A stretch of DNA of 64,000 nucleotides, taken from assembly GCF_037126265.1 (NCBI RefSeq), contig NZ_JAYLLN010000014.1, positions 1 to 64,000 of the forward strand. Direction: 5' to 3'. This stretch comes from Sphingobacterium tenebrionis (GTDB lineage Bacteria; Bacteroidota; Bacteroidia; Sphingobacteriales; Sphingobacteriaceae). Positions 16,827 to 25,096 of this stretch are shown piece by piece. The position numbers and the translations under genes were made by a program. The notes under the pieces were generated by a model. The model worked only from the letters and a program-made list of their open reading frames with translations. It was not told the origin of the DNA and made no database searches. Within the stretch, counting starts at the first letter, position 1; every line of letters begins with the position of its first letter.

Positions 16827-18215
16827 CTACCCAAACAATATCCTGAAAATATCTTCCAATTGCGCTACGGGCCGCACCAATATCCCATACTTCTTCACAT
16901 CCAAGCCCTTACTATTATACTTCGAAATAAAAATCTGCTCAAAGCCCAATTTCTCAGCTTCCTGAATCCTTTGCTCAATCCTATTCACCGCTCTTATTTC
17001 CCCCGATAATCCCACCTCACCCGCAAAAGTAATATTCGCTGGCAAGGCGATATCCTGCTGGGAGGAAATAATTGCCGCAATCACCGCCAGATCAATAGCC
17101 GGATCTTCCACCCTTAACCCTCCTGCAATATTTAAAAATACATCCTGCGCACTCAGCCTAAAGCCAAACCTTTTCTCCAATACCGCCAACAACATATTCA
17201 ACCGTTTTGTATCAAAACCCGTAGAGCTTCGTTGTGGAGTGCCAAAAGCTGAATTCGACACCAATGCCTGTACCTCGATCATCAAAGGCCGAATACCCTC
17301 CAGCATGGCCGCTACAGCGATCCCACTGACAGGCTCCTCCCGCTGGGACAGCATAATCTCCGAAGGATTGGAAACCTCCCTCAGCCCCGATCCCTGCATC
17401 TCATAGATCCCTAATTCCGAGGAAGAACCAAAACGATTCTTCACCGCCCGCAGGATGCGGTACACATGATGCCGGTCGCCTTCAAACTGAAGCACCGTAT
17501 CCACCATATGTTCCAGCACTTTAGGCCCGGCAATACTGCCATCTTTCGTGATATGCCCGACAATAAAAACCGGGGTATTGGTTTCCTTGGCAAAACGCAA
17601 TAACTCCGCGGTACATTCCCTTACCTGCGATACAGAACCCGGGGCAGATTCTATCTGCGCGGTATGTAAAGTCTGTATGGAATCTATCACCACCACATTC
17701 GGCTCTACCTGATCGATCTGTTTAAAGATGTTCTGCATGGAGGTTTCCGTCAGGATATAACAGTTGGCGTTGGAACTCTGGGAGAGACGTTCCGCCCGCA
17801 TCTTGATCTGCTGTTCACTTTCCTCCCCGGAGATATATAATGTTTTCACCTGCGGAATGGAAAGGGCAAGTTGCAACATCAGGGTTGATTTACCGATGCC
17901 CGGTTCCCCGCCGATCAGGACCAAGGATCCCGGAACGATCCCACCCCCCAAGACGCGGTTGAACTCCTTGTCCGGACTTAAGATCCGTTGCTCTTCCGAA
18001 TAAACGATTTCATGGATGATTGCCGCTTTGTTGCTGCGTTTATTGGTTCCGGGTACCGTACTGGTACTTCGCCATTCAGGAACCCGAGAGGAACTTTTTT
18101 CCACCACTTCTTCCACAAAGCTGTTCCATTGTTTACAGGATGGACATTGTCCTAGCCATTTCGGTGATTCATAACCACAGGATTGACAGAAATATGCTGA
18201 TTTCGTTTTAGCCAT
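16827..18215 (-). CDS. radA: DNA repair protein RadA
   Basis: This 462-residue branch-migration ATPase of recombination belongs to the RecA/DnaB-like superfamily. It begins with a C4 zinc finger (CQSCGYESPKWLGQCPSC), followed by Walker A GGEPGIGKSTLM and the RadA-specific KNRFGSSSELGIYEM motif. The C-terminal Lon-like domain includes FLNIAGGLRVEDPAIDLAV and GEVGLSGEIRAV. It processes recombination intermediates in the cytoplasm. It diverges from the sigma factor gene, with 69 bp between them. Confidence 0.97.
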   Translation of the reverse strand: MAKTKSAYFCQSCGYESPKWLGQCPSCKQWNSFVEEVVEKSSSRVPEWRSTSTVPGTNKRSNKAAIIHEIVYSEEQRILSPDKEFNRVLGGGIVPGSLVLIGGEPGIGKSTLMLQLALSIPQVKTLYISGEESEQQIKMRAERLSQSSNANCYILTETSMQNIFKQIDQVEPNVVVIDSIQTLHTAQIESAPGSVSQVRECTAELLRFAKETNTPVFIVGHITKDGSIAGPKVLEHMVDTVLQFEGDRHHVYRILRAVKNRFGSSSELGIYEMQGSGLREVSNPSEIMLSQREEPVSGIAVAAMLEGIRPLMIEVQALVSNSAFGTPQRSSTGFDTKRLNMLLAVLEKRFGFRLSAQDVFLNIAGGLRVEDPAIDLAVIAAIISSQQDIALPANITFAGEVGLSGEIRAVNRIEQRIQEAEKLGFEQIFISKYNSKGLDVKKYGILVRPVAQLEDIFRILFG

Positions 18216-18246
18216 TAAGCGAATTTAAAAAAATGTACCTACAAGT

Positions 18247-18272
18247 TGTAACATAAGGGCTATATTGTCGAC
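18247..18272 (+). promoter_or_regulatory. Candidate ECF-type promoter of the sigma factor gene
   Basis: TGTAAC (18247-18252) and CGAC (18269-18272) are separated by exactly 16 bp. This resembles ECF sigma promoters (AAC-type -35, CGT-like -10) and suggests autoregulation. The resulting leader before the ATG at 18285 would be only a few bases, which weakens the call. Confidence 0.3.
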
Positions 18273-18284
18273 AAATAGCCTAAA

Positions 18285-18791
18285 ATGAATACTAACCTGG
18301 AGCAAGAATTTGTGGCGCTGCTGGAGGATAACCAAAATATTCTCCACAAGATCTGTAGGCTATATGCCTCAGATGTGGCTTCGCACCAAGATCTTTTCCA
18401 AGAGATGGTCATTCAGTTATGGCGGTCATATCCGAAGTTCAAGGGGGATTCCAAGTTTTCGACTTGGGCTTACCGGGTTTCCCTGAACACGGCGATTTCC
18501 CTCTACCGAACCAAACGCAATAAAATCACCACGGTGGATTGGGACCAATCATTTGCCAATATCAAATATGAAGAATATAATTCGGAAGAGGAAGAGCAAC
18601 TGAAATTCCTTTACGATGCTGTCCGACAATTAAACGATATCGACAAGGCCTTGGTCTATATGTACCTGGAGGATAAGGATTACGCAGAGATCTCCGAAAC
18701 ATTGGGTATCTCCGAGGTAAATGCCCGGGTGAAGATGAACCGCATCAAAGGAAAAATAAAAGAAATATTGGCTAAAAAAGGAATCGTATAA
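18285..18791 (+). CDS. ECF-type RNA polymerase sigma factor
   Basis: This 168-residue sigma-70 family protein has region 2 (ASDVASHQDLFQEMVIQLWR, then FSTWAYRVSLNTAISLYR) and region 4 (ALVYMYLEDKDYAEISETLG and SEVNARVKMNRIKGKIKE). It would direct RNA polymerase to a specific promoter set. The stop codon overlaps the start of the next gene (TAATG), which encodes a membrane protein in the place where an anti-sigma factor is often found. A possible ECF promoter lies just upstream. Confidence 0.92.
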   Translation: MNTNLEQEFVALLEDNQNILHKICRLYASDVASHQDLFQEMVIQLWRSYPKFKGDSKFSTWAYRVSLNTAISLYRTKRNKITTVDWDQSFANIKYEEYNSEEEEQLKFLYDAVRQLNDIDKALVYMYLEDKDYAEISETLGISEVNARVKMNRIKGKIKEILAKKGIV

Positions 18792-19420
18792 TGGATGGCT
18801 TAGATTTACTGAAACAGCATTGGAATAAGGATGGGGATTTTCCGAAAGTAAATAAGGAGGAGATCCGTCGTATGCTCTATAAAAGCTCCTCATCCCTGGC
18901 GAAATGGATTTTCTTCGTTTCCGTGATAGAGCTTTTTCTAGGACTCGCTTTTAATGCTTGGTTCTTTTTCTTTTCAGATGTCGAAACGGGACGTGATACG
19001 GATCCTCTTTGGTTGGAGATCATTGATCAATCGATCAATGTTATTTCCTATGTGATCACGTTTTATTTTATCTATACCTTCTTTCAGGCCTATTATAAGA
19101 TTAAGAACACCAATAATACCAAGGATTTATTGAACGATATATTAGTTTCACGCAAAACCGTAAACCAGTATATTTCCTTCAATATCTATTTGATTATTAT
19201 TTCCTTGACTATTGGATCGATTTCCTTCATTATTGAAAAGCATATTTTTGATAAAAGTACGGGAGAAATGATGCTTTATGCCATATTTACAATCATTGCC
19301 GTAAGTATCATGGGTTTTTTTATCATCAAATTGATGAAATTCTATTTCCGATTGATCTATATCCGATTGGTCAACAAGTTGGATAAAAACTACGATGAAT
19401 TGGTGCAATTGGAGGATTAA
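18791..19420 (+). CDS. Membrane protein co-translated with the sigma factor
   Basis: This 209-residue protein has an N-terminal cytosolic stretch of about 35 residues (MDGLDLLKQHWNKDGDF...), then four hydrophobic segments near 38-58, 78-100, 124-146 and 158-180, and a charged C-terminal tail. The 1-bp overlap with the sigma factor gene implies translational coupling. The position and topology fit a membrane-bound regulator of the sigma factor, but no zinc-binding or known anti-sigma motif is visible, so this role is inferred from context only. Confidence 0.7.
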   Translation: MDGLDLLKQHWNKDGDFPKVNKEEIRRMLYKSSSSLAKWIFFVSVIELFLGLAFNAWFFFFSDVETGRDTDPLWLEIIDQSINVISYVITFYFIYTFFQAYYKIKNTNNTKDLLNDILVSRKTVNQYISFNIYLIIISLTIGSISFIIEKHIFDKSTGEMMLYAIFTIIAVSIMGFFIIKLMKFYFRLIYIRLVNKLDKNYDELVQLED

Positions 19421-19421
19421 G

Positions 19422-20600
19422 CTATTTCCTTTCGTTTTCCTTTAGGATCCTTAGAAAATTCAACCCCATAATCTTTGCGATATCGGCCTTATTATACCCT
19501 CTTTCCAATAATGCTTTGGTCAGGTTGGGAAATTTGGAAACATCTTCCAAGCCGATGGGTGCCGAATTGATGCCATCGAAATCAGAACCGATCGCTACAT
19601 GATCTATGCCTACCTTGGAAACCAAATAATCGATATGTTTGAGCACCATTTCCATGGGTGCATCCACCTGCTGTCTTTGTTTCTTGGTTAACTGGGCATA
19701 CATCTTATCTAGGGATAATTTCTTAGCTGGATCTACTTGATGGTTTTTTTTAAATACTTTTTCCACTCGGCTTTTATAGCCGGAATCCAGGAATTCCGAA
19801 TAAAAATTAACGCCTATGACGCCACCATTCTTTTTGAGGGCAGCCAATTGTTGATCGTCTAGGTTGCGGTAATGCGGTGTTAGGGCAGCAGCATTGCTAT
19901 GGGATACCAATACGGGTTTGCTACTGATTTCCATCACATCATAGAATGTTTTCTTGCCCGCGTGGGAAAGATCAACCATCATCCCCAATTCGTTCATTCT
20001 TTTGATGATGGCCCTTCCATGTTCGCTCAATCCTTTTCCTTTATCCCCTTTGGTCTTTACCTCTTCGGCAGCGGCAGTTACCCAAGGGAGATTGTAGTTC
20101 CAGGTCAGGGTGAGGTATCGGGCTCCACGATCGTATAATTTATCAAGGTTTTCGATTTTCTCTTCGATCATGTTTCCCCCTTCGATACCGATCAAGGCGA
20201 CGATCTTGCCTGCCTGATGTATGCGTTCGATGTCAGCGGAACTCTTCGCCAACTCGATTTTATCGGGATTGTTTTGGAGTAATTTTTCCAACGCATCCAG
20301 TTGATCATTGGCATGCTTAAACGCATTTTTCTTCCATTTCTTATCATCAGACCAAACTGCGAATACCTGCACATCAACGCTACCTTCCTTTAACCGTGGA
20401 AGGTCGGTATGCCCTGATTTGATGCGTTTGCCAATATCTAACCCCGGAAGGATACTTTCAATGATGACATCGTTATGGCCATCGATCAACAGAAGCTCTT
20501 CATGGATTTTTTTATAATCCTTGGATAGGTTACGGTCTTGTGCCTTGGCTGTAAGCAGGGATAGGCAACAGGCGATTAGGCTGAATGATAGGGTTTTCAT
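19422..20600 (-). CDS. Membrane dipeptidase, peptidase family M19
   Basis: This 392-residue exported zinc dipeptidase has a signal peptide (SLIACCLSLLTAKAQ). The first metal-binding motif is DGHNDV, the bridging Glu region is IGIEGGNMIEE, later His ligands lie in VDLSHAGKKTF and VLVSHSNAAA, and the conserved closing motif is HVAIGSDFDGI. The family cleaves dipeptides, including those with a D-residue. The start codon overlaps the end of the upstream serine hydrolase by 4 bp, so both probably act on peptidoglycan-derived peptides. That role is inferred. Confidence 0.93.
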   Translation of the reverse strand: MKTLSFSLIACCLSLLTAKAQDRNLSKDYKKIHEELLLIDGHNDVIIESILPGLDIGKRIKSGHTDLPRLKEGSVDVQVFAVWSDDKKWKKNAFKHANDQLDALEKLLQNNPDKIELAKSSADIERIHQAGKIVALIGIEGGNMIEEKIENLDKLYDRGARYLTLTWNYNLPWVTAAAEEVKTKGDKGKGLSEHGRAIIKRMNELGMMVDLSHAGKKTFYDVMEISSKPVLVSHSNAAALTPHYRNLDDQQLAALKKNGGVIGVNFYSEFLDSGYKSRVEKVFKKNHQVDPAKKLSLDKMYAQLTKKQRQQVDAPMEMVLKHIDYLVSKVGIDHVAIGSDFDGINSAPIGLEDVSKFPNLTKALLERGYNKADIAKIMGLNFLRILKENERK

Positions 20601-22330
20601 TTCTTGGCTTTATTGATGGTTTCATAGATCACATCCTGGATCCGAGAGCGGATATTGAGATCCAATAATTTCGTGGAGACCTGTGGATGCACGCGGTTGG
20701 ACAGGAAAATATAGACCAATTGATTCTTCGGATCGATCCAGATACAGGTTCCGGTATAACCGGTATGGCCATAGACGGAACTATTGGCCAATTTAGAAGG
20801 ATAACCAGATTTGGAGTTCGGGTCAAAACGGTCGAAGCCCAATCCTCGGCGGCTTGTGGCCGATTGCTTGGAGGTGAAAAGATCTACGGTTTCTGGCTTG
20901 AAATAGGTTGCACCACCGTATTTTCCACGGTTCAATAACAATTGTCCATAAATGGCAAGGTCATTCGCGGAGGCAAATAGCCCCGCATGTCCGGCAACTC
21001 CACCGGCCATGGCAGCCCCCTCATCATGTACAAAACCTTCCAAAAGGGTTTTACGGAATAGGGTGTCATTTTGGGTTGGAACGATGCGGTTCTTCGCGAA
21101 CCGTGTCCTTGGGTTATAGCCCGCTGTTTTCATACCGATCGGGCGGTACAAGATCTGTTGTACATATTCCTGCATGGGAACGGATGTTTCATGCTCCGAA
21201 ACCTCTTTCATCACATACATGCTGATATCCGAATAGACATAGTTGCCGATCGGTTTTACGGATGATGCTAGCATTTCTGGCCACATGACATCCCGGTAAT
21301 AATTATTCTTTAAATAGGCATTATCGGCCACTTGTACCTGATGGTTCTCATCAGGGCTATGGACAAGATCGCCCGGTTTCAGGCTCCTGTAGAAAGGGAT
21401 GAAAGGGGTGAATCCGGCTTCATGGAGCAGGACTGTCCGAAGGGTGATATTGGCTTTATTGCTTTTCTTGGCCTGCCAAAGGTAATGGCCCATGGTGCTG
21501 TCCAGGTTAATGATTTTCTTTTCCTGCAGGTGCATAACCACAGGAGTGGTGCCGGCGATTTTACTTATCGAAGCCAGGTCGTAGATATCATGGATGGAAT
21601 TGGCCCGTTGATTTTCATAGGTATGGTAGCCATAGGCTTTTTCAAAGATTACCTGTCCGTCTTTTACGGCCATCACGGTCATTCCTGGAGCTCCTTTTTG
21701 CTCGATGGCTTCTTTGGCAATGGCATCGATCTTTTGGGTCATTTCCGCAATGTTCAATCCCGATTGTTTGCCCTGGGTATATTGTAATCGGGTCTGTGTG
21801 GTTTTGATTTTGCCCTCGGTTACACCTAAGCCGCCAAAAATAGACATAGCGGCATTAACTTGGCCTTCAGCATCTGTTTCGGGGCTATAGACCAAACTGG
21901 CAAAACGACTTAGATTCTGGCTATTGAGACCGATGTTGGTATAATTCTGGTCGGTTCCAAATCGGCAGAGGATCACATTTTTGTTGTTTACTGCGGATTG
22001 TAAGACCATAGCAGCATAATCTGACCTAAAATCTCTGGCAGATCCGGCAACGATGATGCTGTTGTAATATTTGGTATTCTCGTCGAAATGCTGAAAATCG
22101 CTTACCGTTACATCCGCATAGCGCTGAAGCTGTTGGATAAATGGCGCATATTTTTGATTATCCGTGGTTACCACTGCAATGCGATATTGATCTAACTTCT
22201 TGAAGGGTAGGATAGACTGTTTGTTATGGATAATCTGAGTTTTATTGACCAATACCTGTTTGTATTGTGCATTGGCGGCTTGGAATAGACATAAAAGCCC
22301 TAGGACAGCAAGGTTTATCTTTCGGATCAT
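20597..22330 (-). CDS. Serine hydrolase (beta-lactamase fold) with GH3-C-like N-terminal half
   Basis: This 577-residue exported protein has a signal peptide ending FQAANAQ. Residues 25-180 resemble the alpha/beta C-terminal domain that follows the GH3 catalytic barrel in Bacteroidota fusion enzymes (RIAVVTTDNQKYAPFIQQLQ, NSIIVAGSARDF). Residues 205-570 are a class C beta-lactamase-like domain with the nucleophile motif SISK (in DLASISKIAGT), YSDIS as the second motif and GHTGYTGT as the third. The GH3 catalytic barrel itself is absent. It is co-translated with the M19 dipeptidase. A role in cell-wall muropeptide turnover is likely but inferred. Confidence 0.85.
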   Translation of the reverse strand: MIRKINLAVLGLLCLFQAANAQYKQVLVNKTQIIHNKQSILPFKKLDQYRIAVVTTDNQKYAPFIQQLQRYADVTVSDFQHFDENTKYYNSIIVAGSARDFRSDYAAMVLQSAVNNKNVILCRFGTDQNYTNIGLNSQNLSRFASLVYSPETDAEGQVNAAMSIFGGLGVTEGKIKTTQTRLQYTQGKQSGLNIAEMTQKIDAIAKEAIEQKGAPGMTVMAVKDGQVIFEKAYGYHTYENQRANSIHDIYDLASISKIAGTTPVVMHLQEKKIINLDSTMGHYLWQAKKSNKANITLRTVLLHEAGFTPFIPFYRSLKPGDLVHSPDENHQVQVADNAYLKNNYYRDVMWPEMLASSVKPIGNYVYSDISMYVMKEVSEHETSVPMQEYVQQILYRPIGMKTAGYNPRTRFAKNRIVPTQNDTLFRKTLLEGFVHDEGAAMAGGVAGHAGLFASANDLAIYGQLLLNRGKYGGATYFKPETVDLFTSKQSATSRRGLGFDRFDPNSKSGYPSKLANSSVYGHTGYTGTCIWIDPKNQLVYIFLSNRVHPQVSTKLLDLNIRSRIQDVIYETINKAKK

Positions 22331-22405
22331 GTTTGTTTTAGGATTTATACTGTAAATGTACTAATAAAACGCACAAACATGCATTAAGAGCATAGAATAA
22401 TTGAT

Positions 22406-22413
22406 TATCTTTG
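22406..22413 (+). promoter_or_regulatory. Candidate -7 promoter box of xseAB
   Basis: TATCTTTG fits TAnnTTTG and ends only 4 bp before the xseA ATG at 22418. If it is used, the mRNA would be leaderless or nearly so. Confidence 0.35.
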
Positions 22414-22417
22414 AGAT

Positions 22418-23689
22418 ATGCCCGAAATCTTAGCTGATAAAACCGTTTTTACCCTATTGGAAGTATCGCGCAGCATCCAGAAAACGATTGCTGAACGGTA
22501 TAAAAGTCTGTATTGGATAAAGGCAGAGATGAACAAGCTGAACCATTATACCCATTCGGGCCATTGCTATCCCGAACTATTGGAAAAAACCGATGGCAAG
22601 GTGGTTGCTGAAATGCGGTCCATCCTTTGGAAAATGGATTATCAACGCATCAATAGGCAATTTATGGAGGTTTTGGGCGAACCCCTTCGCGAAGGGATCA
22701 CCATGCTTTTTCAAGCGGGCATATCCTACGATCCTTTATATGGATTTTCTTTAAAGATTGTGGACATCGACCCCACCTTTGTCTTAGGGGAACTGGAGAA
22801 AGAGAAAAGGGAGAGTATCCGAAAGTTAAAGGCTGAAGGGCTTTACGATGCCAATCGGTCCTTGCCCTTTCCCATAGTGCCCAAACGATTGGCGATCATA
22901 TCGGTAGAAACCAGTAAAGGGCTATCCGATTTTTTTAAGATCATTCATGGCAATCCTTGGGGCTATACCTTTAGCACGACCTTGTTCCCTGCGCTATTGC
23001 AGGGGGATAAATCCATCCCGAGTATCATCAAACAATTGGAGGTGATCGCGGAACGCATGGAACATTTTGATGCGGTGGCCATTATCCGTGGTGGCGGTGG
23101 GGATGTCGGGTTGACTTCCTATAACAATTACCTCTTGGCGAAGGCCATTGCGATATTCCCGATTCCGGTACTGACAGGGATTGGGCATTCCACCAATGAA
23201 ACCGTGAGCGAAATGGTGGCCTATAAGAATGCGATCACCCCCAGCGAACTGGCGGATTTCCTGCTTCAAAAGTTTCACAACTTTGCTATTCCCGTCGATC
23301 AGGCAACCGAAAAGATTATCCGGGCAGCCCGAAAGACCTTTGAGGATGAACACATCAAGTTGGCGAACCTGATCAGTTCGATAACCTGGAATTCGAAGAC
23401 CGTTCTGCTGCAGGAGAAGACCAAGATGGAACAGGTCAGAAATCATTTGGCGCAATTGAGCAGAAGAACCATCAAGGATGAACAGTCGGCCTTATTGCAG
23501 ATGGAACGGATGTTGGCTTTGTTGAACCCTATCCATGTGTTGAAAAGAGGGTTCAGCATCGTGCGATCGAATGGAAAAGCGGTGCATAAATTGGATCAGG
23601 CGCAGATTGGGGATCGATTGGACATTCAGTTGGAGGATGGGAAATTGATAACGGAGGTACTTTCAAAACAAGAACAAGATGGAAAATAA
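22418..23689 (+). CDS. xseA: Exodeoxyribonuclease VII large subunit
   Basis: With XseB it forms the nuclease that degrades single-stranded DNA to oligonucleotides. The 423-residue protein has an N-terminal OB fold (YWIKAEMNKLNHYTHSGHCY), the catalytic domain with RLAIISVETSKG, AIIRGGGGDVGLTSYNN and LTGIGHSTNETVSEMVAY, and a helical C-terminal region (LNPIHVLKRGFSIV). The conserved 'GHETD'-like motif reads GHSTNET here. The 3' end overlaps xseB by 11 bp. Confidence 0.95.
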   Translation: MPEILADKTVFTLLEVSRSIQKTIAERYKSLYWIKAEMNKLNHYTHSGHCYPELLEKTDGKVVAEMRSILWKMDYQRINRQFMEVLGEPLREGITMLFQAGISYDPLYGFSLKIVDIDPTFVLGELEKEKRESIRKLKAEGLYDANRSLPFPIVPKRLAIISVETSKGLSDFFKIIHGNPWGYTFSTTLFPALLQGDKSIPSIIKQLEVIAERMEHFDAVAIIRGGGGDVGLTSYNNYLLAKAIAIFPIPVLTGIGHSTNETVSEMVAYKNAITPSELADFLLQKFHNFAIPVDQATEKIIRAARKTFEDEHIKLANLISSITWNSKTVLLQEKTKMEQVRNHLAQLSRRTIKDEQSALLQMERMLALLNPIHVLKRGFSIVRSNGKAVHKLDQAQIGDRLDIQLEDGKLITEVLSKQEQDGK

Positions 23690-23885
23690 ATACACTTACC
23701 AAGAGGCTTATGAAGAGCTTCAACAGATCGTGTCGGAGATTGAGTCGGGCGATGTTGCTGTCGATGAATTGACGGTAAAGATTAACCGTGCAACAGCCTT
23801 GTTGACCATCTGTAAAGCCAAATTGACAGCATCGGAAGAAGAGGTCGAAAAACTCCTCAAAAAATTAGAAGAAGAGAAAAATTAG
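23679..23885 (+). CDS. xseB: Exodeoxyribonuclease VII small subunit
   Basis: This 68-residue helical hairpin protein binds XseA. The characteristic stretch is TYQEAYEELQQIVSEIESGD followed by VAVDELTVKINRATALL. The start lies inside the end of xseA (11-bp overlap), indicating coupled translation that helps keep the small subunit in excess. Confidence 0.95.
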   Translation: MENKYTYQEAYEELQQIVSEIESGDVAVDELTVKINRATALLTICKAKLTASEEEVEKLLKKLEEEKN

Positions 23886-23905
23886 TCTATTATTTAGAAT
23901 TAGTT

Positions 23906-23913
23906 TAAATTTG
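23906..23913 (+). promoter_or_regulatory. Candidate -7 promoter box of the peroxidase gene
   Basis: TAAATTTG matches TAnnTTTG, 25 bp before the ATG at 23939, in the 53-bp gap after xseB. Confidence 0.4.
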
Positions 23914-23938
23914 CGGAGGTTTTTCAGAAAAGAACAGC

Positions 23939-25063
23939 ATGAAGAGGATAATGTTCATTGCTTTGGCAATAGGATTGACAGTTTTAAGTACCGCGTTTTT
24001 ATCAGATAAAGGATTGTCTGATCTGCGTGCGTTATATAGCAAACCTATATCGGAATGGCCAAAACCAACGATCGACTCTGGAGCAAATTGGTCGGAATTT
24101 AAATCCCTGCCTAAGCTTGATAGCAGTTATTTCTCATTGATGGAAAAACCGGACGTGAAATTAGGCAAGTTCCTCTTTTTCGATCCGATCCTTTCAGGTT
24201 CCAACCAGATTTCCTGTAGCTCCTGCCATAATCCACAGACTTCCTGGGCAGACCATTCTACCGTTCCGGTAGGTCATGACCATTTGGTCGGCACGCGAAA
24301 TACCCCTTCGTTATTAAATGTGTATGCGCGTAAGACCATGTTCTGGGATGGAAGAGCCCATTCCCTGGAAGAACAGGCCTTAAGCCCGATCGAAGCCCAT
24401 AATGAGATGGCGATGGACCTGACGAAATTAGTGCCTAAATTGAAGGCTATTCCTGCTTATAAACAATTGTTCATGGAGGCTTTTGGAGAGGAAGATTTCT
24501 CCATGCCAGAGATCATGAAAGCTTTAGCCTCTTTTCAGCGTACCTTGACCAGCAGAAGGAGCCGTTTTGATGAGTTCTTGGATGGTAAGCATAATGCCTT
24601 GACCGATGATGAGATCGCAGGATTGCACCTCTTCCGGACAAAAGCACGTTGTATGAACTGCCACAATGGACAGTTTATGACCGATGAGGATTTTCATAAT
24701 ATCGGTTTGACCTACTACAAACGGAAATATGAGGACCTGGGGCGCTATATCGTGACCAAAGATCCGAAAGACGTAGGCAAATTCCGTACACCTTCTTTGC
24801 GTGATGTGATGAATACCGACCCTTGGATGCACAATGGCCTGTTCGACAATATGATCGGTGTGCTGAACATGTACAATAGCGGCATGCAGATGAACAACCC
24901 GAAAACGGAAGCCCAATTGGCCGATCCCATGCATCCACGCATTGATCCTTTGATGAAGAAACTTGACCTCACAAAAGAGGAAATCCAACAATTGGCCGCC
25001 TTCCTACAATCGGTGACCGCCACGAAATACCGAATGAACCGGCCGGAGAAATTACCTCGATAA
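23939..25063 (+). CDS. Di-haem cytochrome c peroxidase (CCP/MauG family)
   Basis: This 374-residue periplasmic protein has a signal segment (IMFIALAIGLTVLSTAFL). Two c-type haem motifs are present, CSSCH near residue 98 and CMNCH near 240, as in bacterial CCP/MauG enzymes that reduce hydrogen peroxide or modify partner proteins. The conserved FFDPILSGSNQISC, GTRNTPSLLNVY, FWDGRAHSLEEQA and FRTPSLRDV segments confirm the family. There is no lipobox. The gene stands alone between xseB and uvrA. Confidence 0.93.
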   Translation: MKRIMFIALAIGLTVLSTAFLSDKGLSDLRALYSKPISEWPKPTIDSGANWSEFKSLPKLDSSYFSLMEKPDVKLGKFLFFDPILSGSNQISCSSCHNPQTSWADHSTVPVGHDHLVGTRNTPSLLNVYARKTMFWDGRAHSLEEQALSPIEAHNEMAMDLTKLVPKLKAIPAYKQLFMEAFGEEDFSMPEIMKALASFQRTLTSRRSRFDEFLDGKHNALTDDEIAGLHLFRTKARCMNCHNGQFMTDEDFHNIGLTYYKRKYEDLGRYIVTKDPKDVGKFRTPSLRDVMNTDPWMHNGLFDNMIGVLNMYNSGMQMNNPKTEAQLADPMHPRIDPLMKKLDLTKEEIQQLAAFLQSVTATKYRMNRPEKLPR

Positions 25064-25088
25064 GGGTAGGAAATTCACGACTTTTGCC

Positions 25089-25096
25089 TACCTTTG
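25089..25096 (+). promoter_or_regulatory. Candidate -7 promoter box directly before uvrA
   Basis: TACCTTTG matches TAnnTTTG and ends at the base before the first ATG (25097). Transcription would then begin at or inside the first codons, consistent with a leaderless mRNA starting at the second ATG (25103). Confidence 0.35.
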
